Below, one piece after another: positions 1 through 9,828 of a DNA stretch of 27,077 bases. The notes below the pieces were generated by a model that saw only the letters and a program-made list of their open reading frames with translations, did no database searches and was not told the DNA's origin. The stretch is from NCBI GenBank assembly GCA_041581935.1, contig JBFICP010000012.1:1-27077 (forward strand), in the 5' to 3' direction. The DNA is from JAABYT01 sp041581935 (GTDB taxonomy: Bacteria > Pseudomonadota > Gammaproteobacteria > HK1). Position numbers and translations under genes: made by a program. Within the stretch, counting starts at the first letter, position 1; every line of letters begins with the position of its first letter.

Positions 1-419
1 TCAAGGACCGATTGAATTACAAGTATCACTGGGCGGTGGCAGACTACCTGCAGCGATCGGCGAGGCACATCGCGTCGGCGACCGACGTCGCGCAGGCTTA
101 CGCGCTGGGCTGCTCGGCGGTCGAGCTGGCGGTGCAGGGAAACAACGCGGTGATGCCCGTCATCGTTCGCACCTCCGACGAGCCCTACGAATGGCAGGTC
201 GGAACCGCGAAGCTCGAGGACGTGGCCAATGTGGAGAAGAAAATGCCGCCCGAGTACATCAGCGAGGACGGCTTCGGCATCACCGAAGCCTGCCGTCGCT
301 ACCTTCGGCCGCTCATTCAGGGTGAGAGCTATCCCCCTTACAAGAACGGCCTGCCGGACTACGTCACGTTGCGCAACGAGGCGGTGCCGAAAAAGCTCAA
401 TACGACGTTCGAGCTGTGA
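1..419 (+). CDS. pfp: PPi-dependent 6-phosphofructokinase, C-terminal part (5' end outside window)
   Basis: Phosphorylates fructose 6-phosphate using pyrophosphate instead of ATP, a reversible glycolytic/gluconeogenic step in the cytoplasm. The reading frame is already open at the left edge, so only about the last 139 residues are present; the TTG at 12 is internal, not a start. The visible part matches the C-terminal end of the proteobacterial PPi-PFK family: YHWAVADYLQRSARHIAS, an alanine-rich stretch ending GNNAVMPVIVR, then DGFGITEACRRYL and a C-terminal PPYKNGLPDYV. The nucleotide-site residues that separate ATP from PPi enzymes lie upstream, so the PPi assignment rests on overall resemblance. 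The neighbouring membrane and soluble pyrophosphatases support it. It ends 24 bases from the convergent hppA gene, with no clear terminator between them. Confidence 0.85.
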   Translation, partial: KDRLNYKYHWAVADYLQRSARHIASATDVAQAYALGCSAVELAVQGNNAVMPVIVRTSDEPYEWQVGTAKLEDVANVEKKMPPEYISEDGFGITEACRRYLRPLIQGESYPPYKNGLPDYVTLRNEAVPKKLNTTFEL

Positions 420-443
420 CGCGATCCGGTAGGGTGACTGCGT

Positions 444-2456
<2,013 letters not shown>

Positions 2457-2491
2457 GAGTATCTCCCCGAAGGCCCCTGCGAAGCCGCCGA

Positions 2492-2520
2492 ACTATAGTG
2501 GAATTAGGCATCTTCGACAA
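2492..2520 (-). promoter_or_regulatory. Sigma70-type promoter of hppA
   Basis: Read on the minus strand, TTGTCG (2520-2515) and TATAGT (2497-2492) are separated by exactly 17 bases and lie 35 bases upstream of the hppA ATG. This is a good match to the -35/-10 consensus. Its -35 box lies inside a pair of ATCTTCG direct repeats shared with the divergent ppa promoter. Confidence 0.6.
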
Positions 2521-2530
2521 TCTTCGCCCT

Positions 2531-2539
2531 TGTTATACT
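2531..2539 (+). promoter_or_regulatory. Extended -10 promoter of ppa
   Basis: TGTTATACT is an extended -10 element (TGn followed by TATACT) 34 bases upstream of the ppa ATG. Only a weak -35 (TTCGAC, 2513-2518) is present, as is usual for extended -10 promoters. The promoter is back to back with that of hppA. Confidence 0.55.
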
Positions 2540-2573
2540 GCCGCTCTCGCGGGTTATCGGCCGAGGAGCAGGC

Positions 2574-3122
2574 ATGCCTCTGAGTCTCGTCACCCCCGGC
2601 GATGACGTGCCCAACGACGTCAACGTCGTCATCGAAATCCCGTTTCGCAGCGACCCGGTGAAGTACGAGGTGGACAAGGACACCGGTGCGGTATTCGTCG
2701 ACCGTTTCATGGGGACCGCCATGCACTACCCCTGCAACTACGGCTACGTGCCCCACACGCTGAGCGAGGACGGTGACCCCGCCGACGTGCTGGTGGTGAC
2801 GCCGTATCCCCTGATCAGCGGTTCGGTCATTCGCTGCCGGCCGGTGGGCATGCTCGGCATGACCGACGACGCCGGTCCGGATGCCAAGATACTCGCCGTG
2901 CCCATCGACTCGCTGACGGATCTCTACCGGGGGGTAACCTCGTTTGGCGATCTGCCGCCTTCACTGCTCGCACAAATCGCGCACTTCTTCGATCACTACA
3001 AGGATCTCGAGCCCGGCAAGTGGGTGAAAATCGAGGGCTGGCTGGGTCCCGAGGAGGCCAAGGCCGAGATCGTCGCATCCGTAGAGCGCTATCGGACTGC
3101 GCCCGACAAGCCGCAATTCTGA
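2574..3122 (+). CDS. ppa: Soluble inorganic pyrophosphatase, family I
   Basis: Hydrolyses cytoplasmic pyrophosphate to phosphate with Mg2+. The 182-residue length fits bacterial family I enzymes. The family signature DGDPADVLV (66-74) supplies metal-binding Asp66, Asp68 and Asp71, and DDAGPDAK (98-105) supplies the downstream acidic pair including Asp103. Conserved Glu and Lys residues stand in VIEIPFRSDPVKYE near the N-terminus, and YPCNYGYVPHT (52-62) is also typical. The ATG is preceded by GAGGAG with a 5-base spacing. It is divergent from hppA, so the cell can either conserve the energy of PPi (HppA, and the PPi-dependent kinase) or dissipate it (Ppa). The FAD oxidoreductase starts 47 bases downstream on the same strand and may be co-transcribed. 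Confidence 0.97.
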   Translation: MPLSLVTPGDDVPNDVNVVIEIPFRSDPVKYEVDKDTGAVFVDRFMGTAMHYPCNYGYVPHTLSEDGDPADVLVVTPYPLISGSVIRCRPVGMLGMTDDAGPDAKILAVPIDSLTDLYRGVTSFGDLPPSLLAQIAHFFDHYKDLEPGKWVKIEGWLGPEEAKAEIVASVERYRTAPDKPQF

Positions 3123-3169
3123 TTGTCCGAATCGAATCGTCCCAGTCCGAGACCCACGACCGTCCACGC

Positions 3170-4462
3170 GTGAACACGCTTCGCTTCTCTGCCGACCATC
3201 CAGACACCTACTACGCCGCCAGCGCCAATCCTCATCCGCGTCATGCGCCTCTCGAAGGCGAGGTGAGCGCCGACGTGTGTGTTGTCGGCGGCGGCTTCAC
3301 CGGTGTCTCGGCGGCACTGCACCTGGCGGAGCGCGGCTATCAGGTGGTGCTGGTGGAGGCGGCGCGCATCGGCTGGGGCGCATCGGGACGCAACGGCGGC
3401 CAGCTCGGCACGGGCCTGCGCAAGGACGTCATCGATCTCGAGCCGCGGCTCGGGCGCGAGCGCACCCGGGCGCTGTGGGACCTGGCAGCCGAGGCCATGG
3501 GTATCGTCACGGATCGCATCGAGCGCCACGCCATCCGTTGTGACTACAAGCGCGGCAACTTGCTGGCCGCGACCCGCCGGCGTTTTCTTCCCTCACTCGC
3601 CGCAGAGGCGGAGCTCGTCTCCAAGCATTACGGCTACGACGGCTATCGAATGCTCGACGAGGCCGAGATGCGCGAGGCGGTCGCGAGCGAGCAGTACTGC
3701 GGCGGACGCATGGACGCCGGCGGTGGTCACCTGCAGCCGCTGAACTTCGTTCTCGGCATGGCCGGGGCGGCTCTCGAGGCCGGCGTGCGCATTCACGAGG
3801 GCTCGATGGTCGAGCGCATCGAATGGCGCTCACCTCCGGTGGTGAAAACCGCCCGCGGCCAGGTGCGCTGCCGTTACGTGCTGCTGTGCGGAAACGCTTA
3901 TCTCGGCGACGTCGAGCCGCGTATCGGCGCCACCGTCATGCCCATCGCCAATCATGTTCTGGCGACCGAGCCGCTCGGCGAGGCGCGCGCCCGCGCGCTG
4001 ATTCGCGACGACTGCTGCGTGTGCGCAACGAAGTTCGTGGTCGACTACTTCCGCTTCTCGGCGGATCACCGCTTGCTGTTCGGCGGCGGCGAGTCCTATT
4101 CATATGAAGAGCCTGCGAATATCAAAAAGTTTGTCAGGCACTACATGCTCAAGGTATTTCCCCAGCTCCACGACGCGCGCATCGACTACGCGTGGAGCGG
4201 ACATCTGGCCATCACCATGGACAGGCTGCCGCACTTCGGGCGACTCGGCGAGTCGGGTTTCTTCGTGCAGGGATTCTCGGGGTCCGGAGTGGTGCTGTCG
4301 CAGCTTGCCGGCCGTCTCATGGCGGAGGCGGTCGCCGGCAGCGCCGAACGTTTCGACGTGTTCGCGAACATCGCTCACCGCAGATTTCCGGGCGGCCGGC
4401 TACTACGAAAACCGCTGCTGGTCGCCGGCATGCTCTACTACGCACTCAAAGATCGCTTCTAG
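3170..4462 (+). CDS. FAD-dependent amine oxidoreductase, PuuB-like (DAO family)
   Basis: Predicted flavoprotein of the D-amino-acid-oxidase/glycine-oxidase fold that oxidises an amine or amino acid; the closest family resemblance is gamma-glutamylputrescine oxidase. The N-terminus has the FAD-binding VVGGGFTGVSAA (glycines at 40-45), a strand ending in glutamate (VVLVEA) that would bind the ribose, and the typical GWGASGRNGGQ. The C-terminal part has the FAD-binding segment GESGFFVQGFSGSGVVLSQL. The GTG at 3170 gives 430 residues, the usual family length, and the start of the recognisable homology (DHPDTYYAA). The frame extends further upstream but would overlap ppa, and no good ribosome site is visible. 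The substrate is not identifiable: no polyamine catabolic gene is adjacent. It ends 12 bases from a convergent PsiE-type gene. Confidence 0.85.
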   Translation: MNTLRFSADHPDTYYAASANPHPRHAPLEGEVSADVCVVGGGFTGVSAALHLAERGYQVVLVEAARIGWGASGRNGGQLGTGLRKDVIDLEPRLGRERTRALWDLAAEAMGIVTDRIERHAIRCDYKRGNLLAATRRRFLPSLAAEAELVSKHYGYDGYRMLDEAEMREAVASEQYCGGRMDAGGGHLQPLNFVLGMAGAALEAGVRIHEGSMVERIEWRSPPVVKTARGQVRCRYVLLCGNAYLGDVEPRIGATVMPIANHVLATEPLGEARARALIRDDCCVCATKFVVDYFRFSADHRLLFGGGESYSYEEPANIKKFVRHYMLKVFPQLHDARIDYAWSGHLAITMDRLPHFGRLGESGFFVQGFSGSGVVLSQLAGRLMAEAVAGSAERFDVFANIAHRRFPGGRLLRKPLLVAGMLYYALKDRF

Positions 4463-4474
4463 ATCGAGGAAGCG

Positions 4475-4879
4475 TCAGCGGGTTTCTTCCCCCGGAAACT
4501 TGAAGCGGATGACCGTAATCGCGACCACGGCCAATACCAGGAGCACGATGGAACCCGTTATCGTGAGAATGTGCTGATCCGGCATGGTCTTCACGTCGAC
4601 GGCGAGCAGACGCGTGAGCGCGGTGATGGCAATGTAGAGCAGAAACCGCACCGGCAAATGATTGGTCTTGAAATAGATCCCGACCATCGCGCCCATCTCG
4701 AGATAAATAAACAGCAGCAGGATGCCGTCGAGCCCGGCGCGCCCCTCGTCGATCATGCGCAGGTACTCGTGCACCGCCGCCCACACGACGGTCGCGCCGA
4801 TAATGAACAGCGCCAGCAGGTGGAACGCGTCCACCAGCCCGTTGCCGAGATTTTTGATATGTGTGTCGATCTCTTTCAC
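4475..4879 (-). CDS. PsiE-family four-helix inner-membrane protein
   Basis: Small membrane protein (134 residues) resembling the phosphate-starvation-inducible PsiE family, whose biochemical role is unknown. Four hydrophobic segments are visible at about 18-38, 51-70, 77-93 and 104-125; the charged N-terminus (VKEIDTHIKN) and the HEYLRMIDEGRAGLDG and EMGAMVGIYFKTNHLPVR segments are typical of the family. A GTG start at 4879 is chosen because GGGAGGGG lies six bases upstream and because it overlaps the stop of maf in a GTGA, implying translational coupling. A longer upstream frame exists but lies inside maf. It is the last gene of the leuS-led operon, a position next to maf where gammaproteobacteria often carry ribonuclease G. 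Confidence 0.78.
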   Translation of the reverse strand: MKEIDTHIKNLGNGLVDAFHLLALFIIGATVVWAAVHEYLRMIDEGRAGLDGILLLFIYLEMGAMVGIYFKTNHLPVRFLLYIAITALTRLLAVDVKTMPDQHILTITGSIVLLVLAVVAITVIRFKFPGEETR

Positions 4880-5466
4880 GTCGATCCCCTCCCGTCCTCG
4901 AAGATGTCGACTCCCGCGTCGTGCAGCAGCTCCGCTGTCTCGTAGAGCGGAAGTCCGACGACACAAGAGTAACTTCCTTTGAGGTCGCGCACGAACGCGG
5001 CGGCGCGGCCCTGGATTGCGTATCCACCGGCCTTATCGAGCGGCTCACCGGTAGCGGCGTAGGCGTCGCACTCGTCGCTCGAAAGATCACGGAAGCACAC
5101 GCGGCTCTCGCTCAGGCGCACCGCGGTGCCGTCGGCGTGCGCCAGGGCCACGGCACTCAACACCTGGTGGCAGCGACCGGACAGGCGTCCGAGCAGCTCG
5201 CGTGCGTCGGCCCGGTCCCGCGGCTTGCCGAGCACCTCTTCGTCGAGCACGACGATGGTGTCGGCGCCGAGCACCGGATCGGTTGCGCCCTGCAAGCGTG
5301 CGTGTCCGGCTTCGGCTTTTCCGGTGGCCAGGCGGCGGGCGAGCGCGGCGGGCGGCTCGCCGGCGCGCGGCGTCTCGTCGATGGCGACGTCGAGAACCGC
5401 GAAGCGCACCCCGAGCTGATTGAGCAGGTCTCTGCGTCTCGGCGAGCGCGAGGCGAGGTAGATCAT
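4876..5466 (-). CDS. maf: Maf-family dTTP/UTP pyrophosphatase (YhdE type)
   Basis: Hydrolyses non-canonical or excess nucleoside triphosphates to the monophosphate and PPi; YhdE-type members act on dTTP, UTP and modified pyrimidine nucleotides. The 196 residues show the N-terminal phosphate-binding LASRSPRRRDLL (4-15), GADTIVV with catalytic Asp69, GKPRD (80-84), LSGRCHQVLSAVAL (95-108) and the C-terminal GEPLDKAGGYAIQG (140-153) and GSYSCVVGLPLYET. These resemble YhdE more than YceF. The ATG at 5466 overlaps the rlmH stop in ATGA, and its own stop overlaps the next start in GTGA. Its product PPi would feed the same pool used by the PPi block at the window start, though this link is only inferred. 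Confidence 0.93.
   Translation of the reverse strand: MIYLASRSPRRRDLLNQLGVRFAVLDVAIDETPRAGEPPAALARRLATGKAEAGHARLQGATDPVLGADTIVVLDEEVLGKPRDRADARELLGRLSGRCHQVLSAVALAHADGTAVRLSESRVCFRDLSSDECDAYAATGEPLDKAGGYAIQGRAAAFVRDLKGSYSCVVGLPLYETAELLHDAGVDIFEDGRGST
4886..4893 (-). promoter_or_regulatory. Ribosome binding site fixing the GTG start of the PsiE-family gene
   Basis: GGGAGGGG on the minus strand, six bases before the GTG at 4879, inside the 3' end of maf. It decides in favour of the short form of the protein over an upstream extension. Confidence 0.6.
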
Positions 5467-5936
5467 TCGCCGCGATGGTAGGGGTGGTTGCGCAGAATCG
5501 ACCAGGCGCGATAAACCTGCTCGGCAACCAGCACCCGCACGATTCCGTGCGGCAGGGTCAGCTTCGACAACGACCAGACCATCTCTGCGCGCGTCCGGCA
5601 GGCGTCCGACAAGCCGTCTGCGCCGCCGATCAGCATTGCAGGATTGTGTCCGCCCGCGAGCCAATCCTCCATGAGCGCGGCGAGCCCTTCGGTGGTGTAC
5701 TCACGGCCGGATTGATCCAGAGCGATCACCAAATCGTTTCCGTTCACGGCCGTCAGCAGACGATCGCTTTCCCTGGCTTTCGCGCGCTCGGTCGAGGTGC
5801 TCTTACCGCGCGTCGCCGCCGGAATTTCGACGAGCTCGAGAGCGCATGCCTTCGGCAGACGCCGTGCGTATTCCTGAAAACCTCTCTGCTGCCAGTCCGG
5901 CAGCCGTGTGCCCACGGCGGCGACCCGGATCCGCAT
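5463..5936 (-). CDS. rlmH: 23S rRNA pseudouridine-1915 N3-methyltransferase
   Basis: SPOUT-class methyltransferase that N3-methylates pseudouridine 1915 in helix 69 of 23S rRNA on assembled 70S ribosomes. The 157 residues match the family length of about 155. Features are the N-terminal IRVAAVGTRLPDW, the knot-forming LIGGADGLS (102-110) and the conserved C-terminus from LPHGIVRVLVAEQVYRAW to HPYHR (151-155), where the terminal Tyr/His motif belongs to the active site. The start codon directly abuts the rsfS stop (TGA then ATG), and the stop overlaps maf, so the three genes are translated as a unit. Confidence 0.96.
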   Translation of the reverse strand: MRIRVAAVGTRLPDWQQRGFQEYARRLPKACALELVEIPAATRGKSTSTERAKARESDRLLTAVNGNDLVIALDQSGREYTTEGLAALMEDWLAGGHNPAMLIGGADGLSDACRTRAEMVWSLSKLTLPHGIVRVLVAEQVYRAWSILRNHPYHRGE

Positions 5937-6299
5937 TCAGCTGGCCGCACCCCGTGGCGATTCCCGATCGCCGGCCTCGCGGCCGCCCCACAGCTTTTCC
6001 AGCTGATAGAACTCGCGCACTGCCGGCTGCATGACGTGAACCACCACATCACAGAGATCCACCAGAACCCATTCGCCGCCGCGCAGGCCCTCCACCCCCA
6101 TCGGCATCTCCCCGGCGTCCTTTGCTTTCGCGATGACGTTCTCGGCAAGCGCCGCTACCTGTCTTGCGGAACGTCCGTTGGCAATGATCATGTAGTCGGT
6201 GAAGTCGCTGAGCTTGCGCACATCGAGCCGTACGATATCCACGGCCTTCAAATCCTCCAGCGCATCGACGGCGAGCTGGCACAAGCGTTTACTCTGCAT
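5937..6299 (-). CDS. rsfS: Ribosome silencing factor RsfS
   Basis: Binds uL14 on the large ribosomal subunit and blocks subunit joining, shutting down translation in poor nutrients. The 120-residue protein has the family core LDVRKLSDFTDYMIIANG (25-42) with SARQV after it, then GEWVLVDLCDVVVHVM (75-90) and FYQLEKLWG (97-105). A short low-complexity tail (EAGDRESPRGAAS) follows. The ATG at 6299 lies 11 bases inside the 3' end of nadD, and its stop abuts the rlmH start. The nadD-rsfS-rlmH order is widely conserved in proteobacteria. Confidence 0.95.
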   Translation of the reverse strand: MQSKRLCQLAVDALEDLKAVDIVRLDVRKLSDFTDYMIIANGRSARQVAALAENVIAKAKDAGEMPMGVEGLRGGEWVLVDLCDVVVHVMQPAVREFYQLEKLWGGREAGDRESPRGAAS

Positions 6300-6930
6300 C
6301 GGTGTAGCACCTGGTACGGTCGATCAATTCAATCACCTTGTCGGGAACCAAAAATCGTATGCTGCGCCCTTCGGCAATGAGTGCCCGGACGCGGGTTGCG
6401 GAAATATCGAGCGGCGGCGGTGCGCAAATCATGATGTGACCGGCAGGCTTTGCCATGACCGAAGCGGGATCGTCGCAGCGGCGCTCTTCGAGCAGATCGG
6501 CGACGGGGCCCGGGCCGGGAAGCGATCCGCCGGGTCGTTGGGCGACCACGAGGTGCGCGAGACTGGTGAGCTCCCGCCAACGATGCCAGCGGTCCAGGCT
6601 CCGGAAGCTGTCCATTCCGAGTATGAAGACAATGACGTCGTCGGAAAATTCCTGGCGATACGATTCCAGCGTCTCCACCGTATGGGTCGGGCCGTCGCGC
6701 GCGAGCTCTCGCGGATCGACTTCGAGACCCGGCTCGCCGTCGACGGCTGCGTGCAGCAGCTCGAGGCGCCGCGACACATCGGCTCGCGGTGCATCGCGGA
6801 GACGCGGATTGGGGGCCGGCAGCAGGCGCACGTTGTCGAGTGCGAGCAGATCGCGCACTTCCAGCGCGAGCCGCAGATGACCGCAGTGCACGGGGTCGAA
6901 AGTGCCGCCGAGTATTCCGATGCCTGCCAC
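6289..6930 (-). CDS. nadD: Nicotinate-nucleotide adenylyltransferase
   Basis: Converts nicotinate mononucleotide and ATP to deamido-NAD and PPi in NAD synthesis. The 213 residues begin with the nucleotidyltransferase motif GGTFDPVHCGH (8-18), whose two histidines contact ATP phosphates, and end with ISATRVRALI (about 176-185), the second ATP-binding motif, followed by the typical FLVPDKVIELI segment. The conserved central segment VFILGMDSFRSLDRWHRW is also visible. It overlaps rsfS by 11 bases, and its start is 30 bases after the proA stop, so it belongs to the same transcript. Confidence 0.96.
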   Translation of the reverse strand: MAGIGILGGTFDPVHCGHLRLALEVRDLLALDNVRLLPAPNPRLRDAPRADVSRRLELLHAAVDGEPGLEVDPRELARDGPTHTVETLESYRQEFSDDVIVFILGMDSFRSLDRWHRWRELTSLAHLVVAQRPGGSLPGPGPVADLLEERRCDDPASVMAKPAGHIMICAPPPLDISATRVRALIAEGRSIRFLVPDKVIELIDRTRCYTDAE

Positions 6931-6960
6931 TCAGGCTTCAGGGGCGCACGGGCCGTGCTT

Positions 6961-8250
6961 TCATTGGCGCACGTGTCCGTCGCCGAGGACGATGAACTTC
7001 TGGGTGGTCAGCCCTTCCAGGCCGACCGGGCCGCGTGCATGAAGCTTGTTGGTGCTGATGCCGATCTCGGCACCGAGTCCGTACTCGAAACCGTCGGCGA
7101 AACGCGTCGAGGCGTTGACCATGACGGAGCTCGAGTCCACTTCGCGCAGGAATCGGCCGGCACGGCCGAGATCCTCGGTGACGATGCTGTCGGTATGTCC
7201 GGAACCGTGCACGCGAATGTGCTCCATGGCCTCGTCGATACCGGCGAGCACGCGAATCGACAGGATTGGCGCGAGGTACTCGGTATCCCAGTCCTCGTCG
7301 CTGGCCGGCTTGCAGTCGTCGAGCAGGGCTACGGTCTCCGGGCAACCGCGCATTTCCACGCCGGCTTCGCGATACTTGGCCGCAAGCGGCGGCAGCACAC
7401 GCGCGGCGATGTCGCGCGCCACCAGCAGGGTCTCCATGGTGCAGCAGGTGCCATAGCGCTGGGTCTTGGCATTGAAGGCGATGGCGATGGCCTTGTCGCA
7501 GTCGGCGTGGTCGTCCACGTAGACGTGACAAATTCCTTCCAGGTGCTTGAAGACGGGCACGGTCGCCTCGCGGCTGACGCGTTCGATGAGGCTCCTGCCG
7601 CCGCGCGGCACGATGACGTCGACGTAACGGTCCATGGTGATCAGCGCGCCGACGGCGGCACGATCCACGGTTTGCACCACCTGCACCGCGCTCGCCGGCA
7701 GCCCCGCGCGGGCGAGCCCCTGATGAATGCAGGCGGCGATCGCCTGGTTGGAACGAATGGCTTCCGAGCCGCCTCTCAAGATGGTGGCGTTACCGGCCTT
7801 GAGGCAAAGCCCCGCGGCATCGGCGGTCACGTTCGGGCGCGACTCGTAAATGATGCCGATGACGCCCAGCGGTACGCGCATGCGCCCGACCTGGATCCCC
7901 GAGGGCCGGTTGACGAGCCGGCTTATCTCGCCGACGGGGTCGGGCAGCGCCGCAATCTCGCGTAGTCCCTGGGCCATGGCGGCGATACGCTGCGTGTTGA
8001 GCTCGAGACGGTCGAGCAGCGCAGCGTCGAGGCCCTGCGTGCGGGCCGCCGCCAGATCGTCGGCATTGGCGTCGGCGAGCGCCGTTGCGTCGGCTTCGAT
8101 GGCCTCGGCGATGGCCATGAGCGCAGCGTTCTTCTGCGCGGTGGTCGCGCGCGCCAGCACTGCAGAGGCGGCGCGCGCGTCACGGCCGACGCCCTGCATG
8201 TAGGCGTCGACATCGTCCGCTGGCCTGATGATATCTGCTGGTCTAGCCAT
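6961..8250 (-). CDS. proA: Gamma-glutamyl phosphate reductase (glutamate-5-semialdehyde dehydrogenase)
   Basis: Second enzyme of proline synthesis: NADPH-dependent reduction of gamma-glutamyl phosphate to glutamate semialdehyde. The 429 residues fit the family. The catalytic cysteine is Cys269 in NAKTQRYGTCCTMETLL (260-276), where it is followed by a second, unusual cysteine. Other visible family motifs are GVIGIIYESRPNVT (129-142), PRGGRSLIE (215-223) and HARGPVGLEGLTTQK near the C-terminus. The ATG at 8250 leaves a 17-residue extension before the usual MQGVGRDARAAS start; Met18 is an alternative. Only 5 bases separate it from holA. proB is not in the window. Confidence 0.96.
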   Translation of the reverse strand: MARPADIIRPADDVDAYMQGVGRDARAASAVLARATTAQKNAALMAIAEAIEADATALADANADDLAAARTQGLDAALLDRLELNTQRIAAMAQGLREIAALPDPVGEISRLVNRPSGIQVGRMRVPLGVIGIIYESRPNVTADAAGLCLKAGNATILRGGSEAIRSNQAIAACIHQGLARAGLPASAVQVVQTVDRAAVGALITMDRYVDVIVPRGGRSLIERVSREATVPVFKHLEGICHVYVDDHADCDKAIAIAFNAKTQRYGTCCTMETLLVARDIAARVLPPLAAKYREAGVEMRGCPETVALLDDCKPASDEDWDTEYLAPILSIRVLAGIDEAMEHIRVHGSGHTDSIVTEDLGRAGRFLREVDSSSVMVNASTRFADGFEYGLGAEIGISTNKLHARGPVGLEGLTTQKFIVLGDGHVRQ

Positions 8251-8255
8251 GCCGA

Positions 8256-9302
8256 TTACCCTGGTGTGGCTCGATTATAGGGGTTTCCCGGGCTCGACAT
8301 CACGCCGGTCATGGCGAGCGCCAGGGATTCCAGGGCGTCCCAGGGCCGGCCGCGGGCGCCACCCTTGGTGACGCGGTCGGTTGTGGCCGCCTGGCGCAGG
8401 ATATCCAACCACTTCTCGGCGGAGATCCGGCGAAGCGCGCCGGCTACCGCCGCCCGGCGCTTGTCCCATACTCGGTGCTGGCGCATCACTTGATCCATGG
8501 CGGCGCCACCGGCCAGATCGCCGGCCATACGGCTCAGGCTGCGAATCTCGCGGGTGAGCGCCCACGCCACCAGGGGCGGTGCCACGCCTTCCTCGCGCAG
8601 CCCGCGCAGAATGCGGACACTGCGGGCCGCATCGCCGGCGAGCGCCGAGTCGACCAGGTCGAAGACGTCGAAGCGTGCGCTGTCGGCGACCGCGCGCAGC
8701 ACGTCCTCGAGCGTGAGGGCGATCGGGCCGTGCAGCAGGTGCAGCTTGTCGATCTCCTGGGCACAGGCGAGCAGGTTGCCTTCGACCCGATCGCCGAGCG
8801 CCTCGGCCGCGTCCGCCGCGAGCGCGAGCCCCCGCGCGGCGGCGCGGCGGCGGATCCAGGCGCCGAGCTCGCGGGCCGCCACCGGCCAGGTGCGCACGGC
8901 GACGCCGGCGCCGTCCAGTGCCTTGTACCACTGGGTCGACACGCTCGCGCGGTCGAATTTGCTCAGGCTGACCATGAGCAGGTTGTCCTCGGGAGGCGCG
9001 GCGGCGTAGTCGCGCAAGGCGCGGGCGCCGGCATCCCCGGGCTTGCCGCTCGCGAGGCGCAGGTCAATGACGCGCCGCGTGCCGAACAACGACAGGCTGT
9101 CGGCATAGTGCTTCAACGTGGCCCAGTCGAAGCCGGTTTCCACGTCGAGCACCACGCGCTCGTCGAATCCCGCTTCGGCCGCGGCGGCACGAATGGCGTC
9201 GCGGGCCTCCTGAATCTGCAAGGGCTCGTCGCCGCCGATCACGTAGACCGGCGCGAGTCGCCCCTCGAGGTGCTTGCCCAGCTGGTCTGCCCGCAGTCGC
9301 AT
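8256..9302 (-). CDS. holA: DNA polymerase III delta subunit
   Basis: Delta subunit of the clamp-loader complex, which opens the beta sliding clamp at replication forks. The 348-residue length is right for the family. Recognisable features are the N-terminal clamp-binding region (LRADQLGKHLEGRLAPVYVIGGDEPLQIQEA), the conserved NLLMVSLSKFDR segment, GNLLACAQEIDKLHLL in the central domain, and the collar-domain pattern DLVDSALAGD...RGLREEG. As in other delta subunits no functional Walker A is seen. The order leuS-lptE-holA is typical of gammaproteobacteria; it starts 16 bases after lptE and ends 5 bases before proA. Confidence 0.95.
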   Translation of the reverse strand: MRLRADQLGKHLEGRLAPVYVIGGDEPLQIQEARDAIRAAAAEAGFDERVVLDVETGFDWATLKHYADSLSLFGTRRVIDLRLASGKPGDAGARALRDYAAAPPEDNLLMVSLSKFDRASVSTQWYKALDGAGVAVRTWPVAARELGAWIRRRAAARGLALAADAAEALGDRVEGNLLACAQEIDKLHLLHGPIALTLEDVLRAVADSARFDVFDLVDSALAGDAARSVRILRGLREEGVAPPLVAWALTREIRSLSRMAGDLAGGAAMDQVMRQHRVWDKRRAAVAGALRRISAEKWLDILRQAATTDRVTKGGARGRPWDALESLALAMTGVMSSPGNPYNRATPG

Positions 9303-9318
9303 GGCGATCGGCGCGGCG

Positions 9319-9828
9319 CTACTTGCCGAGCGCCGCCTCGGTCAGGCGGATGATGCGCTCGGCCGCGTCTCGGCGCATTTCCCGCTGCAGCACGGTGACG
9401 TTGTTGGCCGAGCCGAGGCCACCGGTGGGGTCGAAGATGTAGATGCGGCGCACCGCGATTTTCTCAGGCGCTATCAAAAGGGTGCCGGCGCGCATGCGAA
9501 CCGAGAAGTCCAGGGTGTACAGGAGCTCGAACTCGCGCGCCTTGCCGGTCGTGGCATCCACCGTCACGACGCGCTCATCGTACTTCTGCGACTGGACTTT
9601 TATCACGGCATCGGCTTCGGCCCCGCTGTCGGTGAGGGATGCGCCGCCGCTTTCGAGGAAGATCGCGATCTCGTCGGCGATCTCCACCGGGCCGTCGACA
9701 TAGACTTCTCGGAAATCCGCGGGCAGCTCGACACTGCCGCGGGGACGGTAGCCGCAGCCTGCGAGCAACGACAAGGCCAGCAGCGCGAGCAGCGCGCATC
9801 GCAGCACCGGAGCCGACGCGAGCGTCAT
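9319..9828 (-). CDS. lptE: LPS-assembly lipoprotein LptE
   Basis: Outer-membrane lipoprotein that plugs the LptD barrel and helps insert lipopolysaccharide in the outer leaflet. The 169 residues start with a lipoprotein signal peptide: basic and hydrophobic residues ending in the lipobox LLAGC with Cys25, followed by GYRPRG, the classic LptE mature N-terminus. The downstream VYVDGPVEIADEI and the DFSVR strands fit the family. The ATG at 9828 overlaps the leuS stop in ATGA. A much longer frame runs upstream through leuS in another phase, but the lipobox and the coupling fix the true start. Confidence 0.93.
   Translation of the reverse strand: MTLASAPVLRCALLALLALSLLAGCGYRPRGSVELPADFREVYVDGPVEIADEIAIFLESGGASLTDSGAEADAVIKVQSQKYDERVVTVDATTGKAREFELLYTLDFSVRMRAGTLLIAPEKIAVRRIYIFDPTGGLGSANNVTVLQREMRRDAAERIIRLTEAALGK

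Noticed and set aside
420..443. Terminator between pfp and hppA
   Set aside because: The 24-base gap has no stem-loop or T-run that I can see.
3020..3169. Upstream extension of the FAD oxidoreductase
   Set aside because: The frame is open but overlaps ppa, and the extra residues do not resemble the family N-terminus; GTG at 3170 gives the normal length.
6199..7965. Very long plus-strand frame across nadD and proA
   Set aside because: Antisense to well-recognised genes, low-complexity translation, no ribosome site; same cause as above.
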